NCBI GenBank assembly: GCA_964250765.1
Contig: CAXUHF010000006.1
Coordinates: 1-64,000 of the forward strand
DNA from: JBBQVS01 sp964250765
GTDB taxonomy: Bacteria; Chloroflexota; Ktedonobacteria; Ktedonobacterales; Ktedonobacteraceae
DNA length: 64,000 bases
Direction of reading: 5' to 3'
The position numbers were made by a program, and so were the translations under genes. The notes under the pieces are model-generated. The model saw nothing but the letters and a program-made list of their open reading frames with translations, searched no databases and was not told where the DNA came from. The first letter of the stretch is position 1; the number at the start of each line of letters is the position of its first letter. Positions 1 to 7,099 of the stretch are shown here, one piece after another.

Positions 1-1
1 T

Positions 2-127
2 ATCGACTACATGCATCTTGCGAAGTATGAGGGGAAATGGAAGATTGTGAATGTGCTGTGGCAAACGTATTCAAACCAGTATGATAGACTTGCTGATATA
101 GAAGACAAGCAAGTAGCAAAAGTTTAA
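2..127 (+). CDS. C-terminal end of a lumazine-binding / NTF2-like protein (partial)
   Basis: Only the last 41 codons are in the window; the frame is open from base 2 to TAA at 125-127. The residues DYMHLAKYEGKWKIVNVLW resemble the final beta strands of SnoaL/NTF2-fold proteins of the putative lumazine-binding family, where a D-Y-x-x-L-x-K...G-K-W-K-I-V-N pattern is usual. That family is mostly uncharacterised and no catalytic role can be read from this piece. The next gene starts 13 bases downstream, so the two may be co-transcribed. The family call rests on one short motif. Confidence 0.6.
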   Translation: MDYMHLAKYEGKWKIVNVLWQTYSNQYDRLADIEDKQVAKV

Positions 128-140
128 GGGAAAAATTTTT

Positions 141-383
141 ATGCCTCATCCATCAATACCAGATGTTCAATCAGCTTATAACAACGCATCAGTAGCTTAC
201 GGTAAAGCGTTTGAAATGAAAGCTTTTCTTGAGCAAGCAAGCGAAATCATTACGGAAAATGAAAGTGAGCTATTTAACCTACTTTTACAAGCACATGAAA
301 AGACAAACGATGCAGTTGTAGCCACAAGGGAAGCAGAGCAGGCTATAGCTAAATTGATGATAAAAGTTAGAAATGTGAGCTAA
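141..383 (+). CDS. Small hypothetical helical protein, 80 aa
   Basis: No family recognised. The reading frame begins with ATG 13 bases after the preceding stop, with a purine-rich AAGGG about 10 bases upstream as a weak ribosome-binding site. The protein is predicted from composition to be almost entirely alpha-helical: it is rich in Ala, Glu, Lys and Gln, has no Cys or Trp, and shows heptad-like spacing of Leu/Ile/Ala between about residues 25 and 72. It has no signal peptide or membrane segment. Close spacing to the upstream lumazine-binding-like gene suggests one transcript. It could be a chance frame, but the codon pattern and Shine-Dalgarno favour a real gene. Confidence 0.5.
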   Translation: MPHPSIPDVQSAYNNASVAYGKAFEMKAFLEQASEIITENESELFNLLLQAHEKTNDAVVATREAEQAIAKLMIKVRNVS

Positions 384-599
384 CGTCCACACAAAGGTGA
401 TCGCTTATGTCAGAAATCTAACAGCAGAAGAGTTTGTAACGAAGTAAAGCTCAGAGAAATGTTTAGTAAAGGTATGGGAACCAGTTATGTCTAGCCAGAA
501 GCACCTAATGGTTCCCAGTGTCCTAATTGAAATTTTCAATGTTCTGCATGTAGCTGTCGAGAAGAACTTTTATGGAATACAGATGTGCTATCTTCCATT

Positions 600-1388
600 C
601 TAATTCTCCTCTTCCTTCTGAGTTGACCTAGATTCGCCAGCTTCCATCTTTAGATACATTTTCTTTTGAAACTGCGCAAATTCTATAAGGTCTTGAAGTC
701 TTTCTGAAGTTACGATGCCATTGAATCTTACTAAGACTTCATAGCCCCCTGAGTCCATAAATTTCAGCTCTGTTTCCTTCTTTTCATCCGAAGAGGACAG
801 AGGCAGGCCGTTTCTACTAGCATCACTATTATGCTTAAACGTTTGAGACTGCATTGTTACCTCTGAATTCATTTCTTCTAAAGATTCTATGTTAGAACCT
901 TCGGTTTCCTTTTTTATAAACTCTATTGTACCACGATATGCACGAATAGTATCATCTACTTTGCTAGGGCTAAGCCTTTTTCTGAAAAAAGCTTTAAGCT
1001 TATCATCATCAACTAATGCATCGCCATATTGGTTATGTAACTCGTCAAACAACTGTGGCGCGAAGGCGACTTTCTTTATAATTTCTGACCGTTCAGTGTC
1101 TCCTTTAGGTGTCTGAAGTATTTCAAGCGCGTATGCACTTAATTTATGCTGATTTCCAATAGTTTCCATCAGTTCATATTGGGCAAGCGCGTTCATTGCA
1201 GCGTAGTAGGAGCCATGCAAACTCCTGTAGTTCATAGCATCAGCGAGAACCAACTTTTCTGCTAAATGGTCCTGTACTAAATCATAGATCATACGTGTTC
1301 TCTCGATGGCTTCTTCAATGCTAATAGTTGGACAATCTACCTTTTGAGATATTGGCACGCTCATTTCCTTTCTATTTACGACCCTCAT
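600..1388 (-). CDS. Hypothetical protein with an N-terminal winged-helix-like region
   Basis: A 262-residue soluble protein. Residues about 20-150 (IEEAIERTRMIYD, then AMNYRSLHGSYYAAMNALAQYELME, then SAYALEILQTPKG) follow a pattern I recognise from uncharacterised bacterial proteins in which a helical segment and a winged-helix-like unit compare reading units of two alleles or ligands; the function is unknown. The last 60 residues are rich in Glu and Lys and probably partly disordered. The first ATG (1388) has GGAAG directly against it. A second ATG at 1364 lies 7 bases after the stop of a tiny repeat-encoded frame and may be the true start by translational coupling. No obvious operon partner. 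Confidence 0.65.
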   Translation of the reverse strand: MRVVNRKEMSVPISQKVDCPTISIEEAIERTRMIYDLVQDHLAEKLVLADAMNYRSLHGSYYAAMNALAQYELMETIGNQHKLSAYALEILQTPKGDTERSEIIKKVAFAPQLFDELHNQYGDALVDDDKLKAFFRKRLSPSKVDDTIRAYRGTIEFIKKETEGSNIESLEEMNSEVTMQSQTFKHNSDASRNGLPLSSSDEKKETELKFMDSGGYEVLVRFNGIVTSERLQDLIEFAQFQKKMYLKMEAGESRSTQKEEEN

Positions 1389-1390
1389 CT

Positions 1391-1466
1391 TCCAGGGACA
1401 CGGCTATGTCTCCTTCCAGGGACACGGCTATGTCTCCTTCCAGGGACACGGCTATGTCTCCTTCCA
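1391..1466. repeat. 24-bp tandem repeat, 3.2 copies
   Basis: Unit TCCAGGGACACGGCTATGTC plus TCCT, repeated with no mismatch at 1391, 1415 and 1439, with a partial fourth copy. It lies immediately upstream of the - strand gene starting at 1388 or 1364. On the - strand every unit contains AAGGAG followed 8 bases later by GTG. The frame from these GTG codons stays open, encodes GDIAVSLE repeats and stops at 1372, just before the ATG at 1364. With no spacers it is not a CRISPR array. Confidence 0.9.
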
Positions 1467-1661
1467 AGAGAATACACTATCTACTCCGTAATTGCAATAT
1501 GGTATCAAAAAGTAGGAGTTCTAGAAGTGCAGGAGCATGAGACGGAGAAGTAGATTGTCCGAGAGAAGACAAAGTTAAGAGGAAGTGGCTAGTCAATAGT
1601 ACACTCTTATCAACGCACAAGAAAATACTTACAAACACAATATTTCCCAGGAAAACTTAGG

Positions 1662-1865
1662 TTACTTTTCTTGTTCGTTAGTAGCACGCACCACTCTTCT
1701 CACAGTCTCATAAGACACACTATAATGGCTTGCTATTTGGCGAAGTGACTCACCTTGTTCAATACGTCGTAAAACATTAGGCCATTCTGACTGGGGTATT
1801 TTCCACTGAGGGTGAGAGGGACCGGGACGACGTTGAACTTCTGTAATGTGCTCATGAATATACAC
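1662..1865 (-). CDS. Helix-turn-helix protein, probably 5'-truncated
   Basis: The 67 residues end in a homeodomain-like helix-turn-helix (about residues 28-60; IEQGESLRQIASHYSVSYET then VRRVV), the type found at the C-terminus of resolvases and in small transposase-associated proteins. The first canonical start is GTG at 1865, but the frame stays open upstream to 1979. The upstream codons read like genuine protein (RSPLALVPEGILIPAEIGGV) with no ATG, GTG or TTG among them, and the frame then runs into the inverted repeat at 1956-2008. This suggests the true N-terminus has been lost and the gene is broken or reduced. A DNA-binding role is inferred from the HTH only. Confidence 0.55.
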   Translation of the reverse strand: MYIHEHITEVQRRPGPSHPQWKIPQSEWPNVLRRIEQGESLRQIASHYSVSYETVRRVVRATNEQEK

Positions 1866-1955
1866 AGGAACACCGCCTATCTCAGCAGGAATGAGGATGC
1901 CTTCAGGAACGAGGGCAAGTGGCGACCGAAGGCCCGTTGCTCGTCGATTCCGCTC

Positions 1956-2008
1956 AGAATAAAAGTGGAAATATTTACTTTAACTGTAAATATTTCTACT
2001 TTTATTCT
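1956..2008. repeat. 53-bp AT-rich inverted repeat
   Basis: Two 23-base arms (1956-1978 and 1986-2008) are reverse complements with one mismatch around a 7-base centre (TTTAACT). The arms contain AAAAGT(G/A)GAAATATTTAC. It is too AT-rich and lacks the G/C stem of a normal intrinsic terminator. It coincides with the point where the upstream frame of the HTH gene stops being protein-like, so it may be the residue of a small mobile element or a protein-binding palindrome. Confidence 0.8.
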
Positions 2009-2391
2009 TAATCCGTTTACCAAAGCTACTTCACTGAAGTATCATTGCTTTCTGCTCTACTCCTCTTTCCACACAGTCATACAAGTAGCAAGTAGATAGT
2101 GATCTGTAGATAGCTTGTAGACCTATAAAAGCGAAACCAGAACAACCTCAAGACGAAAACATTCCCATTTCTCGTATTCATTTCTGTATATGAGGAAGGA
2201 ATATCAGTACTTCTTGCTAGAACAGAAACATTTACATCTACACTTTCGTAAATTATCGAGCACATGGTACTGAACGATAGCATCTATAGATACGGCGGCA
2301 AGATGTCGCAAAATGTTATACATACATGACATCTATGAGTTCTTTAGGCACCATGCGGCCTTCTTTGCACATATTCTTTGAAGTGTTGTTT
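2009..2391. other. Gene-free stretch
   Basis: No supported gene is seen between the inverted repeat and the 3' end of the LacI gene. A 68-codon - strand frame (2077-2283) has no recognisable motif, poor composition and no ribosome-binding site, and was left out. Confidence 0.5.
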
Positions 2392-3420
2392 TTAGCGTGA
2401 GGGGGGCTGACAAGACTTGCGCTTAATCAATTGCGTGGGCAACAATACACGTGTCATTTCCAGTTCTTCTTCATTAATCAAGCGCAGGAGCATCGTTGCT
2501 GCAGTACGTCCAAGTTCTAAGCGAGGCGCATGTATGGTGGTCAGGGGGGGATTCATGATTTGAGCGTAGGGAAGATTGTCAAAACCGATCACACTCATGT
2601 CATCGGGCACACTCATGCCCAGTTCATGGAGTGCTCGGTAGACGCCAACCGCTTGGCGATCATTACCTGCGAAGATTGCAGTGGGCGGCTCCGGCAATGC
2701 CAGCAATGCTTTGGTCGCTGTATAGCCATCATCCTCGGTGAAATTTCCAGGACATTGTAATTGTGGATCAATTGGCAGGTTCGCCATTTCCAAGGCTGCA
2801 CGATAGGCAGCGAAACGCTTAATAGCATCTCGCGCTAACACTGTCTTGCCAATATAAGCAATTCGTTTGTGTCCAAGGCTGATGAGATACGTGGTCGCAT
2901 CAAACCCTCCTTCCCAACTAGTGACCATCACCGAGGGTATCGTGGGACGCGGACCACCCTGATGATGAATGAGCACAAAGGGTACTCCTGAGCGTTCGAG
3001 ATGTTCTATGGCCTCTTCGGAAGGAAGAACAATCAGGATACCATCTGTGGAGCGATCAGTGACCGTATCGATCCATTGAACCTCCTCTTCGGCTTGATAG
3101 TGTGTTGAGGTTAGCACCATACGCACTCCGGCCTCGCTCAACATCCGAGATACTCCCTCTAAAATGGGCAGAAAGTATTCGTCATCCAGACGCGGCAAGA
3201 TCAGGTCTATCAGCCCGGTTTTCCCTTTTCGTAAAGCACGAGCTGCACGATTACGCACAAAATGATGTTCCTCAATTACCTGCTCAATCCTTTCACGCGT
3301 AGGTTGAGCCACGTCCGCACGCCCATTCAAAACCTTTGAGACAGTCGGAACTGAAACCCCCGCAATCTGCGCGATCTGCGCAATAGTTGGGCGTCCGTCC
3401 ATTTTGTGCCTCTTTGCCAT
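2392..3420 (-). CDS. LacI-family transcriptional regulator
   Basis: A 342-residue one-component regulator of full family length. Residues about 12-32 form the LacI HTH (TIAQIAQIAGVSVPTVSKVL) with the hinge helix near residues 55-65 (RNRAARALRKGKTG). The rest is the periplasmic-binding-protein-like sensor domain, with typical stretches YLISLGHKRIAYIG and PTAIFAGNDRQAVGVYRAL and the C-terminal PPLTTIHAPR. It would bind a palindromic operator and release it on binding a sugar-like effector, which is unknown. The start at 3420 has GAGG 8 bases upstream; an internal ATG 6 codons later also has a usable site. It is divergent from the secreted beta-helix protein at 3755, its most likely target. Confidence 0.9.
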   Translation of the reverse strand: MAKRHKMDGRPTIAQIAQIAGVSVPTVSKVLNGRADVAQPTRERIEQVIEEHHFVRNRAARALRKGKTGLIDLILPRLDDEYFLPILEGVSRMLSEAGVRMVLTSTHYQAEEEVQWIDTVTDRSTDGILIVLPSEEAIEHLERSGVPFVLIHHQGGPRPTIPSVMVTSWEGGFDATTYLISLGHKRIAYIGKTVLARDAIKRFAAYRAALEMANLPIDPQLQCPGNFTEDDGYTATKALLALPEPPTAIFAGNDRQAVGVYRALHELGMSVPDDMSVIGFDNLPYAQIMNPPLTTIHAPRLELGRTAATMLLRLINEEELEMTRVLLPTQLIKRKSCQPPSR

Positions 3421-3754
3421 CTCCTCATCCTCTCAAGATTAGTCCGAAAAGCTTCTGCTTATTATAGCACATGTGTAGGCAAAAAACGGCGTTTGTTGTG
3501 CTTTTCAGTGGTTACAATATAACCCTTTCGGGTATCTTCCTTGACAATAACAAGGGAAATGAGTTACTTTAAAAGATAGTCGATATCAATTCCGAAAAAT
3601 ATCGAGATGAGCAGGAATTTCTTCATACGAGCTAGTGTACGCAATAACTCTAGTATATCGAAATTCTTGGAAGCACGACTAGTGGTCTCTTTCAGCATCT
3701 GGTCAAACTCTTATGCTTCAACGTACTAGATGCAAGAGAGAAAAAGGAGATGTT
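3421..3754. promoter_or_regulatory. Divergent intergenic region with inverted repeat
   Basis: This 334-base region separates the LacI gene from the secreted protein gene. It holds a - strand TATAAT-like hexamer (within GCTATAATAAGC on the complement), a + strand TTGACA (3541-3546) with a weak TTACTT 17 bases on, and an inverted repeat TCGATAT (3580-3586) / ATATCGA (3599-3605). The repeat sits just past the + strand promoter and could be an operator, but it lacks the central CG dinucleotide usual for LacI operators. Promoter assignments are tentative. Confidence 0.4.
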
Positions 3755-5698
3755 ATGGATGCACATTCTCATGGTGCTATGAGGCACCGGAAAACCGTTC
3801 AACGACTGATTGGGTTAATTATGCTCCTCTGTTGTATTGTCGGACTCTTTGCAACCTCCCTGCTCTTTAAGCCTTCTCTTGCTCGTGCTGATGCACAAAG
3901 TAAGCAGGCGACTAACAAAGGCACAAGTGGTGCCTCCAACGCGCTGACGGCTCCGTTGGCGTCGCCCGGTCAACCCAACTTCGGCCCGAACGTCTATATC
4001 TTCAATCCGCAAATGCCACAAAGTCAGATTCAGGCAACGGTCAACTCTGTGGCAAACCAACAAATTTCCAACCAGTTTGGAACTCAGCGCTATGCACTAC
4101 TATTTGAGCCGGGTACGTATGGGTCGAGTACCGCTCCTCTCAGGTTTCAGGTCGGCTACTACACTACTGTCGCGGGTCTCGGTCTCTCCCCGAACGATGT
4201 CGTCATCAACGGGTCTATTGATGTCTACAACCAGTGCTTCGGCAGCAACAATTGTATTGCGCTCGATAACTTCTGGCGGTCCTTGTCGAACCTGACCATC
4301 AACGTGACCACTCCGAACGCTGGCTGCTACAGTGCCGAATTCTGGGCAGTGTCACAGGCCGCTCCTATGCGTCGCGTTCACGTGAACGGGTCCACAACTC
4401 TTATGGACTATTGCACTCAACCCTCATACGCAAGTGGCGGCTTCATCGCCGATTCAGCGTTTGATGGTGCTGTAACCAACGGCTCACAGCAACAGTTCAT
4501 GGTTAGAAACAGTAAGCTTACTAGCTGGAGCAATGGCGTCTGGAATCAGGTATTCTCAGGTGTTGTGGGTGCACCCGCTCAATGTTTCCCCGCTCAGAAG
4601 TCCTGCGGCGGCCCGTATACTACTGTTCCAACAAGTCCGGTGACACGAGAGGCACCATACCTGTACACGGACGCCAATGGGCACGACGCAGTCTTTGTGC
4701 CTTCGGTGCAGCGTAACTCTACGGGTACGTCATGGGCCAACGGCGCGACGGCTGGCTCTTCCATTCCAATCGAGAAGTTCTTCGTTGCCCAGCCAACGGA
4801 TTCTGCGCTGACAATCAATCGTGCATTATTGTCCGGCGAGAACCTCATCTTGACCCCTGGCATTTATAACTTAAACCTGAGCATTCTGATCGCACGGCCT
4901 GACACGGTGGTACTCGGTCTCGGTTTCCCGACGCTGATTCCTCAAAACGGAATCGTGCCAATGGTTGTTGCGGGTGTGAAGGGTGTCTCGATTTCGGGGA
5001 TGATCTTCGATGCAGGGACAAAGAATTCTCCAGCATTGCTGCTCGTTGGAGTCGGTCACATAAGTGACAATGATGCCTCCGATCCGACAGCTCTTCAGGA
5101 TGTGTTCTTCCGTATCGGTGGTGCGCAACCGGGCCGTGCAACGAACAGTCTCATTGTCAACAGCAACAATGTCATCCTCGACGACACTTGGGCATGGCGA
5201 GCCGATCACGGCAATAACAATAGTGTAGGTTGGACGATCAACACTGCCGACACCGGCGTCATTGTTAACGGGAACAATGTGACAGCATATGGCCTTTTCG
5301 TCGAACACTATCAAAAGTACGAGGTGATTTGGAACGGCAATGGCGGTACGGACATCTTCTTCCAGAACGAGATGCCCTACGACCCACCTAGCCAAGCCGC
5401 GTGGATGGAGGCTCCCGGTGTCGATGGCTGGGCAGCCTTTAAGATTACCAACAATGTAACCAGCTTTAGCGGCTACGGTATGGGCAGCTATAGCTTCTTC
5501 AATCAAGGTGTGAACATCTACGCAGCGCACGCGTTTGAAGTCCCTACCACCCTTCCGGCGTCAAGCCTCCACGATCTGTTCACAATCTTCCTCTCCACAA
5601 CCGGTTCTGGTGGCATCCTGCATGTGATCAATGACACAGGCGGATCGTCAACCATCGCTAACCCTGATACCCCAGTCACAGTGGTGAGCTATCCGTAA
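3755..5698 (+). CDS. Secreted right-handed beta-helix protein (putative polysaccharide-active)
   Basis: The chosen ATG at 3755 has AAGGAG 5 bases upstream; a longer frame from 3713 lacks a good site. The N-terminus is a Sec signal peptide (basic RHRKTVQRL, hydrophobic core about residues 18-38, cleavage near LARADA). The mature part is a repetitive Asn/Gly-rich protein with many N-N-V and I-x-G turns typical of parallel beta-helix folds. I recognise the family from secreted actinobacterial proteins often misnamed adenylyl cyclase or coagulation factor 5/8 protein (FWRSLSNLTIN, WAVSQAAPMRRVH, NSNNVILDDTWAWRADHG). Pectate-lyase or GH55/GH87-like glycan hydrolysis is a fold-based guess. It is divergent from a LacI regulator and ends in a strong terminator. 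Confidence 0.75.
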   Translation: MDAHSHGAMRHRKTVQRLIGLIMLLCCIVGLFATSLLFKPSLARADAQSKQATNKGTSGASNALTAPLASPGQPNFGPNVYIFNPQMPQSQIQATVNSVANQQISNQFGTQRYALLFEPGTYGSSTAPLRFQVGYYTTVAGLGLSPNDVVINGSIDVYNQCFGSNNCIALDNFWRSLSNLTINVTTPNAGCYSAEFWAVSQAAPMRRVHVNGSTTLMDYCTQPSYASGGFIADSAFDGAVTNGSQQQFMVRNSKLTSWSNGVWNQVFSGVVGAPAQCFPAQKSCGGPYTTVPTSPVTREAPYLYTDANGHDAVFVPSVQRNSTGTSWANGATAGSSIPIEKFFVAQPTDSALTINRALLSGENLILTPGIYNLNLSILIARPDTVVLGLGFPTLIPQNGIVPMVVAGVKGVSISGMIFDAGTKNSPALLLVGVGHISDNDASDPTALQDVFFRIGGAQPGRATNSLIVNSNNVILDDTWAWRADHGNNNSVGWTINTADTGVIVNGNNVTAYGLFVEHYQKYEVIWNGNGGTDIFFQNEMPYDPPSQAAWMEAPGVDGWAAFKITNNVTSFSGYGMGSYSFFNQGVNIYAAHAFEVPTTLPASSLHDLFTIFLSTTGSGGILHVINDTGGSSTIANPDTPVTVVSYP

Positions 5699-5732
5699 CG
5701 GTTTGACACCTCGTTCAGTCATCTGATTATGT

Positions 5733-5778
5733 AAACTTCATCAAGCTTCCTCTTTTTAGAGGAAGCTTGATGAAGTTT
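5733..5778. terminator. Bidirectional hairpin terminator
   Basis: A perfect 21-bp stem (5733-5753 with 5758-5778) around a TTTT loop lies between two convergent genes, 35 bases after the stop of the secreted protein and 50 bases past the stop of homoserine dehydrogenase. The stem is flanked by A and T residues on both sides, fitting termination in both directions. Confidence 0.85.
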
Positions 5779-5827
5779 GCGTATAACATCCTTTATGCTC
5801 ATCGTTTGTTTCTTTGCAAGCAGTTCT

Positions 5828-6844
5828 TTACTGTCTTACAGCGCAGATAAAATCTGCCATCATATCATACGCAGTAGCTCGTGGATCGTCCTTATTCGCG
5901 GCTGTTATCGTGAGTCCTTCAAGGACATCTGTCTCAAAATGCACTGTCATCGCCGTTCCCTGTACAGAGGCGAGGGGGTCATTGAGTGGTACCTGTTCGG
6001 GTCGAACACTCGCATGAAGCCTTCCTTCAACAAACTCAGCCCTGCACACGAGCTTCCAAGGCTTCCCTTCAACTCGTGCCGATCTCACAGCATCATCCGT
6101 TAAGCCCCGTATCCCTTCTCGCTCTATCTCTTCCAGCTTTAAGGGTTTCTCCATGAGTACCTGTGCGATTGCACACACCTTCACCGCTGCATCCCATCCA
6201 TCTACATCTGCACTCGGGTCAGTTTCAGCGATGCCTAACTCCTGCGCCCTTTTCACGCCCTCAGCAAAGGTTCGCCCTTTTTCCATCTCATCGAGAATAA
6301 CATTCGTCGTGCTGTTCAAAATGCCTCGGACTCGCAGAACCGTCAGCGCTGGTAGCGTCTCGCGAAACAGCGAAAAGGTAGGGGAACCACCCATCACAGT
6401 CGCCTCATAGAGAAACCTCTTCCCATGAAACCTCGCCAGTGCTTCTAACTCACGATAGGCGTACACGAGGGGACCCTTATTAGCAGTGATCGCATGTGCT
6501 TCGTGCTTAAGAGCCGCTTGCAAATGGGCAATCGCGGGTTGCCCAGTCTGGACATTGAGTGAGGAGACCTCAAAAAGAACATCTGCCTGTGCTGCGGCAA
6601 GCCACTCTTGAACATTGGAGGGGGGAGAGGAGAGAGGTCTGTAGTCGTAGACTCCATCCAAAAATTCCTCCACATCAAGACCACGAGGGTCGGCGATCCA
6701 CCCCATACGCCTCGTCGCAATACCAGTGATGCGCCATTCGATGCTATAGTTATCCCGTAACACGGCCCTCTTCACCAACAGGAGACGAGCAAGAGCGCGG
6801 CCAATATTCCCAAAGCCAATCAAGCACAGGTTGTATGTTGTCAT
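5828..6844 (-). CDS. hom: Homoserine dehydrogenase
   Basis: NAD(P)-dependent interconversion of L-aspartate semialdehyde and L-homoserine, the branch point to threonine and methionine. The N-terminus carries the Rossmann motif GFGNIGRALA (about residues 10-19). The catalytic lysine region is ITANKGPLVYAY, and the family signature is AQELGIAETDPSADVDGWDA followed by AVK. At about 338 residues it lacks the C-terminal ACT domain, so feedback by threonine through that domain is not expected. The start at 6844 is preferred because AAGGAA lies just upstream, inside the codons of a longer start at 6859. It follows the ThDP-enzyme gene on the same strand after about 255 bases with no recognised riboswitch. 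It may be housekeeping rather than part of the catabolic set. Confidence 0.9.
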   Translation of the reverse strand: MTTYNLCLIGFGNIGRALARLLLVKRAVLRDNYSIEWRITGIATRRMGWIADPRGLDVEEFLDGVYDYRPLSSPPSNVQEWLAAAQADVLFEVSSLNVQTGQPAIAHLQAALKHEAHAITANKGPLVYAYRELEALARFHGKRFLYEATVMGGSPTFSLFRETLPALTVLRVRGILNSTTNVILDEMEKGRTFAEGVKRAQELGIAETDPSADVDGWDAAVKVCAIAQVLMEKPLKLEEIEREGIRGLTDDAVRSARVEGKPWKLVCRAEFVEGRLHASVRPEQVPLNDPLASVQGTAMTVHFETDVLEGLTITAANKDDPRATAYDMMADFICAVRQ

Positions 6845-7099
6845 TCTTTCCTTATCCAATACAGAAAATGGTCGAGCTTGCCTCTCTTCTTCTCTTAAAT
6901 TAAATGTGAGACAACTACTCCATGTTACAAGCGGGGTTTACGGTAATAAACAGAGTGTAACGTTGCTGAGAGCGTAGAGGGTACCTGTCGATTCCGCCAG
7001 AAGAAACACGCCGACAAGAAAAGCCGACGCCCCTTATTTTTATCCCTTCTAGTTCTCTCCCCACAAAAATCCGACTGAGGAACTCTCTCAACACGAGGC

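Noticed and set aside
1391..1466. CRISPR-like repeats
   Set aside because: The units are contiguous with no spacers and there are no cas genes.
2077..2283. 68-codon - strand frame
   Set aside because: No ribosome-binding site, no motif and low-quality composition.
4871..5530. 219-codon antisense frame inside the secreted protein gene
   Set aside because: It is the shadow of a GC-periodic coding strand; the + strand has the signal peptide, family motifs and ribosome-binding site.
6860..7099. Possible riboswitch or T-box leader before homoserine dehydrogenase
   Set aside because: Stretches such as AGAGGGTACC on the + strand look superficially like T-box or TPP motifs, but they are on the wrong strand and lack the conserved pairings. 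GCCGAC occurs twice as a direct repeat, not as a hairpin.
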